Below the pieces are notes generated by a model that had not been told where the DNA came from, did no database searches, and was given only the letters and a program-made list of their open reading frames with translations. Shown piece by piece: positions 1 through 7,534 of a DNA stretch of 64,000 nt. Every line of letters begins with the position of its first letter. Positions within the stretch are counted from its first letter, which is position 1. The stretch covers positions 1-64,000 of the forward strand of contig DASYNP010000095.1 of NCBI GenBank assembly GCA_036008465.1, written 5' to 3'. A program made the position numbers and the translations under genes. This DNA comes from DASPSM01 sp036008465 (GTDB lineage Bacteria; Planctomycetota; Planctomycetia; Planctomycetales; Planctomycetaceae).

Positions 1-212
1 ACGTTGGGGTGAATGGAGGCGCTCTTCGCAGACTTTTTTCCTGGTGACGACCGTCAAGGGCGATCACCGAATAGATGATTGAGCTCCCGTCCGGAACTCG
101 ACACGCGCACGTCAAAGATCAATCGCAAAGTTCCCAAAGCAGCAATCCACCGGTTGACAAATCCGTTCTCATAGATGAGGGCGATTTTCTCTTCGCCTTC
201 TTTACACCTCGG

Positions 213-566
213 TCATTCCCTAATTCCGCAAGCCTGCAGTATTGCCCCCAGCACTGCGTCCAGATCATTCAACACGTCGTCGTTGCCTACGCGCAGCACG
301 CGATACCCCGCCGACTCGAGTTGCGACTGGCGTTCGCGGTCGTAGACGGCACTCCCGTTATGGCTATCCCCATCGAGTTCGACGACCAGGCGGTGCTCTA
401 GGGACACGAAGTCGACAACGTACGGGCCGATCGGATGTTGTCGCCGCACTTTGAGCTTCGCGCAGCGGCGTGATCGGAGTGCGGACCACAAACGCCGCTC
501 AGGTCCGGTTAGCTCGCGGCGCAATCGCCGGGACTTATTCGTTTGCTCCGGAGATTGGTGCGGCAC
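213..566 (-). CDS. DUF559 endonuclease-like protein
   Basis: A 117-residue protein starting at GTG (566). It has the DUF559 layout: an N-terminal LTGPERRLWSALRSRR helix, then RRQHPIGPYVVDFVS, VVELDGDSHN and YRVLRVGNDDVL. The VDF, ELDG and RVL elements match the PD-(D/E)xK-like core of the Vsr/DUF559 fold, so a nuclease-type fold is likely, but the substrate is unknown. The length is normal for the family, which usually occurs as a lone gene. It lies 54 bp downstream of the oxidoreductase on the same strand, with a palindromic repeat between them. Nothing restriction-related lies nearby, so a role in defence is not supported by context. Confidence 0.8.
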   Translation of the reverse strand: MPHQSPEQTNKSRRLRRELTGPERRLWSALRSRRCAKLKVRRQHPIGPYVVDFVSLEHRLVVELDGDSHNGSAVYDRERQSQLESAGYRVLRVGNDDVLNDLDAVLGAILQACGIRE

Positions 567-574
567 AATGAAGA

Positions 575-618
575 CCCCTCACCCTGCCCTCTCCCCATCG
601 GAATGGGGCGAGGGTGAG
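575..618. repeat. palindromic repeat, family D (copy 1)
   Basis: An imperfect palindrome with arms CTCACCCT-CCCTC-CCCCAT and ATGGGG-GAGGGTGAG around CGGA. It is a diverged copy of the element at 25493-25532, 40549-40587 and 40636-40676. It fills the gap between the oxidoreductase and the DUF559 gene and could fold as a transcript hairpin. Confidence 0.8.
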
Positions 619-620
619 CC

Positions 621-1820
621 TCACCGCCGGGCCAGGCGGTGCTTGAGCGGCACCCAGGCGCCGTTTTTTGCGCTGGAGGCGACGCACTGCTGGATGAAGT
701 ACATCCCTTCGACGCCGTCGTACACGTTGGGGTAGATCGTGTCGCGCGACTCAAATTTCTCGCCCGTTGCACGCTTCACGATCGAGTCGAACGCTGACCG
801 GTACACGTTCGCAAACGCCTCGAAAAAAGCCTCCGGATGTCCGGAGGGTAAACGGCACGCCGCCTTGCCCGATTCGTTCATATACGGCGCGTTCGGATCG
901 CGGGTGTAGATCGCGTGCGGCTGACCGTTGCGGCGGACCATCATCTGGTTCGGCTCCTCTTGCCGCCACGAGATCGAGCCATTCGTGCCGTCGACGTCGA
1001 TGAACAGATCGTTTTCGTGTCCGTGCGAGATCTGGCTGGCCGTGACGGTGCCAATCGCGCCGTTCTCAAAACGGATCACCGCGTGGCCGTAGTCGTCGAG
1101 CTGACGGCCGGGTTCAAAGATTTTGAGCGAGGCGGAGACCTCCTGCGGGATCAGGCCCGTCATGTAGCGCGCCAAATTGAAGGCGTGCGTGCCGATGTCG
1201 CCAAACGACCCGGCCGCTCCCGACTTCATCGGATCGGTCCGCCACGAGGCCTGCTTCTGCCCCGAAGATTCGAGCCGCGAGCGCAGCCAGCCCTGCAGAT
1301 AGTTCGAGCGAATGGCCTGAATCTCGCCCAGCTCTCCCGAGAGGATCATTTGTCGCGCCTGCCGCACCAGCGGGTAGCCGGTGTAGTTGTGCGTGACAGC
1401 GAAGACGACTCCCGAACTCTCCACGGTCGCGGCCAGCTCCTCAGCCTCGTAGAGATTGAACGTCATCGGCTTGTCGCAGAGGACGTTTAAGCCCGCCTCG
1501 ACGGCTTTCTTGGCGATCGCAAAGTGTGTGTGGTTGGGCGTCGCGATGCTGACGAAGTCGATCCGCCGGTCCGCGGGAAGTGCGCGCTCCTTGTCGATCA
1601 GTTCGTCCACGCTGCCGTAAGCCCGATCAGAAGCGATGTCGTAAGCCGGGGCCGATTCTTTGGCCTTCGTGGGATCGGACGAGAGGGCGCCGGCCACGAG
1701 CACGGCCCGATTGTCGAGAATGGCCGCGGTCGCGTGAACCCGGCCGATGAACGCGCCTTGTCCGCCACCGATCAAGCCCATTCGCAGCTTGCGTTGCAAT
1801 GATCCGTTCGTCGTCTCCAT
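621..1820 (-). CDS. Gfo/Idh/MocA family oxidoreductase
   Basis: A 399-residue NAD(P)-dependent sugar dehydrogenase-type protein. The N-terminal Rossmann motif reads MGLIGGGQGAFIGRVHA (about residues 14-30), followed by VSIATPNHTHFAIAKKAVEAG and LCDKPMTFNL; the EKP/DKP lysine is the family's catalytic motif. The C-terminal half carries GAAGSFGDIGTHAFN, typical of the substrate-binding domain, and a partially conserved histidine. The length is usual for planctomycete members, which often act on inositols or other polyols. The start ATG (1820) has a good GGGAGG ribosome binding site. No linked sugar operon is visible, so the substrate cannot be assigned. Confidence 0.93.
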   Translation of the reverse strand: METTNGSLQRKLRMGLIGGGQGAFIGRVHATAAILDNRAVLVAGALSSDPTKAKESAPAYDIASDRAYGSVDELIDKERALPADRRIDFVSIATPNHTHFAIAKKAVEAGLNVLCDKPMTFNLYEAEELAATVESSGVVFAVTHNYTGYPLVRQARQMILSGELGEIQAIRSNYLQGWLRSRLESSGQKQASWRTDPMKSGAAGSFGDIGTHAFNLARYMTGLIPQEVSASLKIFEPGRQLDDYGHAVIRFENGAIGTVTASQISHGHENDLFIDVDGTNGSISWRQEEPNQMMVRRNGQPHAIYTRDPNAPYMNESGKAACRLPSGHPEAFFEAFANVYRSAFDSIVKRATGEKFESRDTIYPNVYDGVEGMYFIQQCVASSAKNGAWVPLKHRLARR

Positions 1821-1941
1821 CGCAGCCTCCCGGTGTGAATTTGTTGAGCACTCAGCGTAAAGGTCGGGGAAGCAGCTTGCAAATACGGCGACAATTCACC
1901 CGCATCAGGTGGGGGGGCTCACGCCGCGGGAGATGGTGAGC

Positions 1942-1989
1942 GCTGTCAACATCGGTGTGGATTAAGCTGTCAACATCGGTGTGGATTAA
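1942..1989. repeat. 24-bp perfect tandem repeat, two units
   Basis: The unit GCTGTCAACATCGGTGTGGA followed by TTAA occurs twice in perfect tandem (1942-1965 and 1966-1989) in the 651-bp gap between the oxidoreductase and tRNA-Gly. No coding or promoter role is evident. The unit boundary resembles a slipped-strand duplication or an unresolved target duplication. Confidence 0.9.
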
Positions 1990-2097
1990 AATGTGCAGCG
2001 GTGACGGCGTTTACCAACGCATTGCATCCTGGGCGCATGGCATTGGTGCAGCGTCGATTGAAGATTCAGCGATCGAGGTTGGTTTCGACGAACACTT

Positions 2098-2156
2098 CCC
2101 AAGCCGACAGCTTCGCTGTCGTTCCGGAACCGACGGCGGAGCCGTCGGCTTGGAAA
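2098..2156. repeat. palindromic repeat, family B (copy 1)
   Basis: Inverted arms CCAAGCCGAC (2099-2108) and GTCGGCTTGG (2144-2153) enclose further GC-rich inverted segments. The same arms occur at 25238-25247 and 25297-25306. No coding capacity; a mobile palindromic unit is the simplest reading. Confidence 0.8.
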
Positions 2157-2362
2157 ACTGAACGTGTGCAAATGCCTCCACGATCACCAGTGCAACCGGC
2201 GCCTCTCTCAAGGACTTACAACCGAGATGCGATCTGTTGTTACACGCCGGGCTAACGTCTGTGGCCCCATCCGGGGCCAGCGGATCCCACGATCGAAAGA
2301 ACTCTTCATTTCGACCTCGGGCCTTGAGGGAATGCCGCCGATTTTGCCGCTTCTCGCAGGCC

Positions 2363-2390
2363 TTGCAGGGAAGTCTGGGCTACATATAAT
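2363..2390 (+). promoter_or_regulatory. sigma70-type promoter for tRNA-Gly
   Basis: TTGCAG (2363-2368) and a perfect TATAAT (2385-2390) are separated by 16 bp. The predicted start near 2397 lies about 75 nt upstream of the tRNA. A GGCCCC-ATCC-GGGGCC hairpin (2263-2278) lies upstream. Confidence 0.65.
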
Positions 2391-2471
2391 CTCATGCGGT
2401 TCGCAATTGGTCGGCGTCGGCTGATCCCCTTTGGGGGCAGCGGAAACAAAACTGCCGGCAGGATTGCTCCC

Positions 2472-2543
2472 GCGGGTGTAGCTCAGTGGTAGAGCACCAC
2501 GTTGCCAACGTGGACGTCGAGGGTTCGAACCCCTTCACCCGCT
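2472..2543 (+). tRNA. tRNA-Gly (anticodon GCC)
   Basis: A full cloverleaf is visible: acceptor GCGGGTG (2472-2478) with CACCCGC (2536-2542), D arm GCTCAGTGGTAGAGC, anticodon stem CCACG/CGTGG around TTGCCAA with anticodon GCC at 2504-2506, and a T arm with TTCGAAC. The discriminator is T and CCA is not encoded. A run of seven T's follows directly and may help termination. Confidence 0.97.
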
Positions 2544-2592
2544 TTTTTTCGTTTGTGGTGCTCGCCGAGACGCGGCGCGTTTGAGCCCGTAG

Positions 2593-2628
2593 GGTGGGAC
2601 CAGCCCGCTGAGCGGGCGCCGGCCCACC
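2593..2628. repeat. GC-rich palindrome upstream of tig
   Basis: Outer arms GGTGGG (2593-2598) and CCCACC (2623-2628) flank inner arms CCCGCT and AGCGGG. It sits in the 171-bp leader between tRNA-Gly and the trigger factor start. It resembles dispersed palindromes of planctomycete genomes, but only this copy was noticed here. Confidence 0.5.
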
Positions 2629-2714
2629 ATTCTTTGAGGAACCCAGATGGTGTGCCTACGGCCGCAAAGCCGACCTTGTCACACCCTACAGGACCGAGCC
2701 GAATAGGACCGAGA

Positions 2715-4214
2715 ATGTCACCCGCGGATGAAAAGACGAAGTCAGGCGGACAAGTCGAGGCAGACGACACGACTTCCGAAGACGGCGGCGAACCCGAAAA
2801 GCGCAAGCTCGAACTGCACGTCGAGATCAAGGATGCCGGGCCGTGTAAGAAGCACGTCCGCGTCCGGATTCCGCGATCCGAGGTCGATCGCTTCTACGAG
2901 GAGACGGTCAAGACGCTGGCCGAGCGCACGGCGATTCCCGGCTTTCGCCCGGGTCACGTGCCGCAAAAGCTCGTCGAAAAGCGGTTCCGCAGCGAGCTGG
3001 CCAACGACGTCAAACAGCGCGTGCTCGTCGAGAGCATGGAGCAGCTCTCCGACAACAAGGATCTCGATCCGATCAACGAGCCCGATATCGACGTCGAAGC
3101 CATCGAGCTGCCCGAAGAGGGGGACTTCGAATACGAGTTCGACATCGAAGTTCGGCCCGAATTCAAGCTTCCCAACTATCAAGGGCTGACGATCACGCGG
3201 CCAGTTCGCGAAGTCACCGACGCCGACGTCGAAAAGCACTTCGAGAGCTTCCTCTCTCAATATGGCCAGCTTGCCCCCCACGAGGGACCGGTCGAAGCAG
3301 GCGACGTCGTCAGCGTCTCGCTCGAGACCGAGCGCGACGGCCAGAAATTGCTGGCAGTCGCGGATGCTTCGTTGCGGGTGCGGCCCGTGCTGCGATTTGC
3401 CGACGCCGAACTCAACGGCTTCGACAAGCTGATGTCCGGGGCCCAGACCGGCGACGAGCGGACGACCACAGTTACGGTCGCGCCCGAGGCCGAGGAAGTC
3501 GAGCTGCGCGGCGAGAAGATCGAAGTCCGCTTTAAGATCCTCGAGGTCAAGCGCTGGCGAAAACCCGAGCTCACCAAGGAGCTGCTCACGCGGATCGGCG
3601 TCGAATCGGAAGAAGAACTACGAAACGAGATCCGCGAGAGCCTGGGTCGCCGCGTCACCTTCGAGCAGCGCCAGGCGGTCCGCGAGCAGGTCTCAGAAAA
3701 AATCACCGAGAGCGCCACCTGGGACTTGCCCGAGCAGCTCGTTCGGCGGCAAGTCGAAAATGCCTTGCGGCGCACGATCCTCGAAATGCAGCAGGCAGGA
3801 TTCACGACGCGCGAGATTCAGTCGCGGGAAAACCAACTGCGGCAGAACGCTGTCACGTCGACGCGGCAGGCCCTCAAGGAGCACTTCATCCTCGACAAGA
3901 TCGCCGAGCAGGAAAAGGTCGAGGTGACGCCCAACGACATCCAAGCCGAGATTCGGCTGATGGCCCTGCAGCGGGGCGAGACGCCGCGTCGCGTGCGGGC
4001 CAAGATGGAGAAATCGGGGATGATCGAAAACCTCGAGGCACAAATTCGCGAGCGAAAGGCCGTTGACGTAATCCTCGAACGCGCGAAGTATAAAGATGTG
4101 CCCATGGAGCTCTCGCTCGATGAGCGCATCGAGCCGGTGCCCTATTCGGTCTGCCGCACGCACGTGGTGACCGAGACCGCCGAAGCGGAAGCGGAAGAGG
4201 CACAAGCTGAGTAG
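2715..4214 (+). CDS. tig: trigger factor (ribosome-associated chaperone)
   Basis: A 499-residue ribosome-bound prolyl isomerase/chaperone. After an acidic 40-residue extension, the ribosome-binding domain shows IPRSEVDRFYEETVKTLA and GFRPGHVPQKLVEKRF, matching the family's GFRxGxxP loop. A central FKBP-like segment (EAGDVVSVSLE onward) and a long helical C-terminal chaperone domain follow. An upstream in-frame start at 2502 would lie inside tRNA-Gly, so ATG 2715 (MSPADEK) is chosen. The acidic C-terminus EAEAEEAQAE is common in planctomycetes. The gene precedes two clpP genes, as in the classical tig-clpP arrangement, though 442 bp with repeats and a new promoter separate them. Confidence 0.95.
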   Translation: MSPADEKTKSGGQVEADDTTSEDGGEPEKRKLELHVEIKDAGPCKKHVRVRIPRSEVDRFYEETVKTLAERTAIPGFRPGHVPQKLVEKRFRSELANDVKQRVLVESMEQLSDNKDLDPINEPDIDVEAIELPEEGDFEYEFDIEVRPEFKLPNYQGLTITRPVREVTDADVEKHFESFLSQYGQLAPHEGPVEAGDVVSVSLETERDGQKLLAVADASLRVRPVLRFADAELNGFDKLMSGAQTGDERTTTVTVAPEAEEVELRGEKIEVRFKILEVKRWRKPELTKELLTRIGVESEEELRNEIRESLGRRVTFEQRQAVREQVSEKITESATWDLPEQLVRRQVENALRRTILEMQQAGFTTREIQSRENQLRQNAVTSTRQALKEHFILDKIAEQEKVEVTPNDIQAEIRLMALQRGETPRRVRAKMEKSGMIENLEAQIRERKAVDVILERAKYKDVPMELSLDERIEPVPYSVCRTHVVTETAEAEAEEAQAE

Positions 4215-4292
4215 CACCGCTAGCGGTAGCCGACGCACAGGGACGTCCGAGCAGATCCTTCGCACCCCGAAATTGCACCGCGCGAATGACGC

Positions 4293-4398
4293 TGGCGAGC
4301 GGCGGGTGTAAGCCCGCCGGTTCTTTCTCTCGCCAAATCGACAGGCGCAAGTTGGAAAAAGCACCGGAGAACCGGCGGGCTCACACCCGCCGCTCGCC
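4293..4398. repeat. palindromic repeat, family A doublet (copy 1)
   Basis: Two inverted copies of a unit with the core GGCGAGCGGCGGGTG and CCCGCCGGTTCTT, at 4293-4327 (forward) and 4367-4398 (reverse), about 40 bp apart. Each unit has its own GCGGG/CCCGC hairpin and the pair can fold as a larger stem. It lies downstream of tig. Related units occur at 28602-28721, 46930-46962, 49569-49676 and 53782-53814. Confidence 0.9.
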
Positions 4399-4503
4399 CT
4401 GAGAGACTGTCGCCAGCGAAGTTCGCTCCTTACCTCATTTACCAGAACCTGATGCAACTATGCGTCTAAACTGAATTGCCCAACCTATTGTGTCTAATCT
4501 GTC

Positions 4504-4531
4504 TTGACTGAGGCTGCGACGATCGGATAAT
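4504..4531 (+). promoter_or_regulatory. sigma70-type promoter for clpP1-clpP2
   Basis: TTGACT (4504-4509) and GATAAT (4526-4531) with a 16-bp spacer, about 120 bp upstream of the clpP1 start. This suggests the clpP pair is transcribed separately from tig. Confidence 0.55.
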
Positions 4532-4656
4532 GCCTCGCCCGTCTGCGCCAGCGCCTGTCGGCTGGCGGCGTGCTTGGCTCGGGCCTCGGTTATTTGGCAC
4601 GGCTTCGGTTATCTAGCACGGGGCCGTGGCGATGCACCGCTTATGAGGACTGCCGA

Positions 4657-5301
4657 ATGACTCAACCTTTTGAGCTTGAACACAGGAGCTCGCTCTCGAT
4701 GAACCAGGCCGCCCGCGAATACCAGCGTCAGCGGCAGATGGGCATTGGCGACCTGCTCTTGGAGAACCGCATCGTTTTTCTCGACGGCGTGATTACCGAT
4801 GCGGCCGCCAACCTGATCGTAATGAAGCTCTTGTTTCTGCAATCCGAGAACCGGCACCAGGACATCCATCTGTATGTCAATTCGCCGGGGGGCTCGGTCA
4901 CAGCCACGATGGCGATCTACGACACGATGCAATTTCTGGAGTGCGAGGTGGCCACCTACTGCGTGGGGCTGGCCGCCAGCGGCGGAGCGATCCTCGTCGC
5001 CGGCGGGACCGCGAAGAAGCGCTTCTGCCTGCCGCATTCCAAAATGATGATCCACCAGCCCTACGGCGAAGTGGGGGGACAGGTCTCGGACATCGAAATT
5101 CAAGCCAAGGACATTTTGCGCACGCGAGAGGTGCTGAACGAGATCCTCGCGAAGCACACGGGACAGCCGATCGAGGTCATTTCTCGGGACACCGATCGCG
5201 ACCGTTTCTTGACGGCCCGCGAGTCGGTCGAGTATGGCCTGGTCGACGAAATCCTCGTGCGGCAGCAGAAGCCCAAAGGCGACACCAAGGACAAGAAATA
5301 G
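4657..5301 (+). CDS. clpP1: ATP-dependent Clp protease proteolytic subunit, paralogue 1
   Basis: A 214-residue serine peptidase that forms Clp barrels with AAA+ unfoldases. The catalytic triad is Ser108 (in GLAASGGAI), His133 (in MMIHQPYGE) and Asp182 (in RDTDRDRF), with spacings equal to E. coli ClpP. The residue after Ser108 is Gly where most ClpPs, including its neighbour, have Met. ATG 4657 is chosen because GAGGA lies 7 nt upstream; ATG 4699 also has a plausible AGGAG and would give 200 residues. It is followed after 21 bp by clpP2, so the two are probably co-transcribed and may form a mixed complex. Confidence 0.95.
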   Translation: MTQPFELEHRSSLSMNQAAREYQRQRQMGIGDLLLENRIVFLDGVITDAAANLIVMKLLFLQSENRHQDIHLYVNSPGGSVTATMAIYDTMQFLECEVATYCVGLAASGGAILVAGGTAKKRFCLPHSKMMIHQPYGEVGGQVSDIEIQAKDILRTREVLNEILAKHTGQPIEVISRDTDRDRFLTARESVEYGLVDEILVRQQKPKGDTKDKK

Positions 5302-5322
5302 CCTCCGAAAGGGCTCATCACC

Positions 5323-5925
5323 ATGAGCGTGCTCGTTCCCTACGTTATCGAAAAGAGCGGCCGCGAAGAGCGGGCGATGGACATTTACAGTCGCCTGCTC
5401 AAGGACCGCATCGTGATTCTGGGCAGCCAGATCAGCGACGTTGTTTCCAACAGCATCGTGGCCCAGTTGCTCTACCTGCAGTTCGAGGATGGCAAGGCAG
5501 ACATCCACCTCTACATCAATTCGCCGGGAGGATCGATCACCGCCGGCATGGCCATCTACGACACCATGCAATACATCACCTGCGACGTGGCGACCTACTG
5601 CGTCGGGCAGGCGGCCAGCATGGGGGCCATCCTGCTGACTGCCGGTGCGGCGGGCAAACGCAACGCGCTGCCCAACGCGCGGATCATGATTCACCAGCCC
5701 CTTTCTGGCATGGAAGGGACGGCGGCCGACCTGGCGATTCACGCCAAAGAGGTCGGGCGGATCAAGCAGCGGATGAACGAAATCCTGCTCAAACACACGG
5801 GTCAGACGCTCGAACGGATCCAGGCCGACACCGACCGCGACAACTTCATGCTGGCCGACGAGGCCAAGGCCTACGGATTGATCGATCACATTCTGGAAAA
5901 GATGCCCATGATCCCCAAGGAATGA
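5323..5925 (+). CDS. clpP2: ATP-dependent Clp protease proteolytic subunit, paralogue 2
   Basis: A 200-residue ClpP with the canonical triad: Ser99 in GQAASMGAI, His124 in IMIHQPLSG and Asp173 in ADTDRDNF. INSPGGSITAGMAIYDT forms the handle and oxyanion region. The N-terminus (VPYVIEKSGREERAMDIYSR) is the standard axial-loop sequence, whereas clpP1 diverges there. No clpX follows as in most tig-clpP clusters, so the partner ATPase is encoded elsewhere. A 9-bp perfect hairpin and a degenerate family A repeat follow the stop codon. Confidence 0.97.
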   Translation: MSVLVPYVIEKSGREERAMDIYSRLLKDRIVILGSQISDVVSNSIVAQLLYLQFEDGKADIHLYINSPGGSITAGMAIYDTMQYITCDVATYCVGQAASMGAILLTAGAAGKRNALPNARIMIHQPLSGMEGTAADLAIHAKEVGRIKQRMNEILLKHTGQTLERIQADTDRDNFMLADEAKAYGLIDHILEKMPMIPKE

Positions 5926-5944
5926 CGGGGCAGATGCGGTAATG

Positions 5945-6008
5945 CCAGAACGGTAAGGATCCGTTCTGGCGAGCGGTCCGCCGTGGCGGATCAGCCCGCC
6001 GGTTCTTC
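5945..6008. repeat. hairpin and family A' repeat after clpP2
   Basis: CCAGAACGG/CCGTTCTGG (5945-5969) forms a perfect 9-bp stem with a 7-nt loop but has no T-run. It runs into a family A' unit (5968-6008) in which the family A centre is replaced by GTCCGCCGTGGCGGATCAG. The same A' variant is found in reverse at 23445-23484. Confidence 0.75.
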
Positions 6009-6048
6009 AAACCAGTGACGCACGGATGGCAAACGGGAAACCTCACGG

Positions 6049-6909
6049 ATGAGGTTAGGGCTGCGACAGAGCTTCTTCGGCGCGACGCTTCTCGGGACGC
6101 TCGTCCTGGCCGCTGGCTGTGCCAGCACGGGCCAGCTCGACGTCCTCGAGAGCCGCTTGCGGCGGCAGGAGGACGCGGCGAACCAGCTGCAGGCCCAGCT
6201 CGCCGAGTCGCAGAATCAGCTGCAGGCCGCCAAGCGGGAGACCGTCGACCTGCGGACTCAGCTGGCCAACGGCAAGAAGATCGCCCATGCCGAGCAGGTT
6301 GTCGCTCTGGGGCAGGTCGAGGGAATCTCGCTCAACAAGTATCTGACCGGCGGGCTCGACCGCGACGGCGTTCCGGGTGACGAAATGTTCTCGGCCGTCG
6401 TGGTTCCGGCTGATGCCGACGGGAACCTCGTGAAGGCCCCGGGGTCGGTCGTCCTCACGGTGCTCGACCTCTCAAAGCCCGAAGCCCAGCAGCGCGTCGG
6501 TCGCTGGGAGTTTGGCCCCAAAGACAGCGAGTCGCTGTGGCATAGCGGCTTCCTCGGGAGCGGCTACGTCGTCCGCGTCCCCTGGCAATCGCTTCCTGAG
6601 TCACCGACGCTGCTCGTGCACGCCCGGCTCAAAACCATCGACGGGCGCCAATTCGACACGAGCCAGTCGATTCGCATCAATCCGCCAAAAGCCGTGGCCC
6701 AAGCGGCGACTCAGCCGGCTGCCCCGCAGCAACCGACGCCGCAGCCAGGCTCCATGCCCCAGCCGCCAGAGATCCAGCAGACCGCCGCTCCGCCCGCCAG
6801 TCTCGACACAGTGATGACGAAGCCGTCAGCCGCGCCCGTCAACCAGGCGGGCGCAAAGACGTCGGACGAATGGTGGAATGACGCCGCGGGAAATCCGAAG
6901 CACGAATGA
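6049..6909 (+). CDS. predicted lipoprotein with coiled coil
   Basis: A 286-residue protein with a lipoprotein signal: TLLGTLVLAAGC gives a lipobox LAAGC with the cysteine near residue 25. It is followed by a coiled coil of about 45 residues (LESRLRRQEDAANQLQAQ onward) and a globular domain (residues 85-210). The globular part includes VVLTVLDLSK, VGRWEFGPKDSESLWHSG and PTLLVHARLKTIDGRQFD, which look like a beta-sandwich. A Pro/Gln/Ala-rich tail follows. I do not recognise the family. The last codons (NPKHE-stop) lie inside a family C repeat, so the native C-terminus may have been replaced. The following gene is on the opposite strand. Confidence 0.8.
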   Translation: MRLGLRQSFFGATLLGTLVLAAGCASTGQLDVLESRLRRQEDAANQLQAQLAESQNQLQAAKRETVDLRTQLANGKKIAHAEQVVALGQVEGISLNKYLTGGLDRDGVPGDEMFSAVVVPADADGNLVKAPGSVVLTVLDLSKPEAQQRVGRWEFGPKDSESLWHSGFLGSGYVVRVPWQSLPESPTLLVHARLKTIDGRQFDTSQSIRINPPKAVAQAATQPAAPQQPTPQPGSMPQPPEIQQTAAPPASLDTVMTKPSAAPVNQAGAKTSDEWWNDAAGNPKHE

Positions 6910-7003
6910 CGAAAGAAGCACGAAGCTCGAACCACTAACCAGAAGCGTATTCCTTCGGGCTTAGGTCATTCGGGCATTCCTTCGTGATTCGGATTTCGTG
7001 CTT
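6891..7003. repeat. dispersed palindromic repeat, family C (copy 1)
   Basis: An AT-richer element of about 113 bp beginning AAATCCGAAGCACGAATGAC and ending GGATTTCGTGCTT, with partly complementary ends. Its middle (CGAAGCTCGAA, ACTAA, TTCCTTCGG, GGGCATTCCTTCGT) matches 38318-38452. It covers the last codons and stop of the lipoprotein gene. Confidence 0.8.
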
Positions 7004-7009
7004 GTCGGC

Positions 7010-7336
7010 TCAGTGCCGGTGCTGGTGGCCGCTCATCTCGCGGGCCCGGTAGAGCGCGGTTTCGGCCTCGGGAATCTTGCCGCAGCGTTGCAGGATCACC
7101 GAGAGCTGCGTGAACGAGAACGGATCGTCCGGTTCGATCTCCGTGACGCGCGTCGCGTGGCGAATGGCGTCTTCAGCCCGGCCGACCTTTTGCAGGCTGA
7201 CGGCCAGCGCCGAGTGTGCGAGCACATGCTTGTCGTCCAGGGCCAGGATCTCGTTGAACTTGGCGATCGCCCCTTCGAGGTTGCCCTGGTCCTTGAGCGC
7301 CACCGCTTCATCGTACATTTGGTCTGGCGTCGCCAT
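7010..7336 (-). CDS. small tetratricopeptide-repeat protein
   Basis: A 108-residue protein of about three TPR units: MYDEAVALKDQGNLEGAIAK, VLAHSALAVSLQKVGRAEDA and SFTQLSVILQRCGKIPEAE. It ends with a His-rich tail (SGHQHRH) that could bind metal. The frame opens upstream to 7525, but ATG 7336 (MATPDQ) has a GGAGG upstream and begins at the first TPR helix. No signal peptide, so it is probably a cytoplasmic adaptor. It is divergent from the glycosyltransferase, with a parS-like site 59 bp upstream. Confidence 0.85.
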   Translation of the reverse strand: MATPDQMYDEAVALKDQGNLEGAIAKFNEILALDDKHVLAHSALAVSLQKVGRAEDAIRHATRVTEIEPDDPFSFTQLSVILQRCGKIPEAETALYRAREMSGHQHRH

Positions 7337-7394
7337 ATGAGAACCGTCGCCTCCGGATGAGCGTCGTGATTTTTCGCGCGGAACTCGACGGGCA

Positions 7395-7410
7395 AATTCC
7401 ACGTGGAATC
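7395..7410. promoter_or_regulatory. parS-like palindrome 1
   Basis: AATTC-CACGTG-GAATC, part of the perfect palindrome ATTCCACGTGGAAT (7396-7409). The bacterial parS consensus is TGTTT-CACGTG-AAACA, so only the core and some flanks match. It lies between the divergent TPR and glycosyltransferase genes, 2.3 kb upstream of parB. Confidence 0.45.
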
Positions 7411-7534
7411 CGCAGCCTGTCAGTGCCGCGCGGCTTGTCAGTATCATAGCCGTTCGTCGTCGGCTCTGCCCACCGAGGTATGCGCCCCGACGCGCGTCAA
7501 TCGTGAACGGCACCTTGGAAGTCACAACTCAATC

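Noticed and set aside
2502..2714. A 71-codon upstream extension of tig
   Set aside because: It would begin inside tRNA-Gly and run through a palindromic repeat.
4609..5889. A 426-codon open frame antisense to both clpP genes
   Set aside because: Both clpP genes have complete catalytic triads; the antisense protein is an internal duplicate only because the clpP genes are paralogues.
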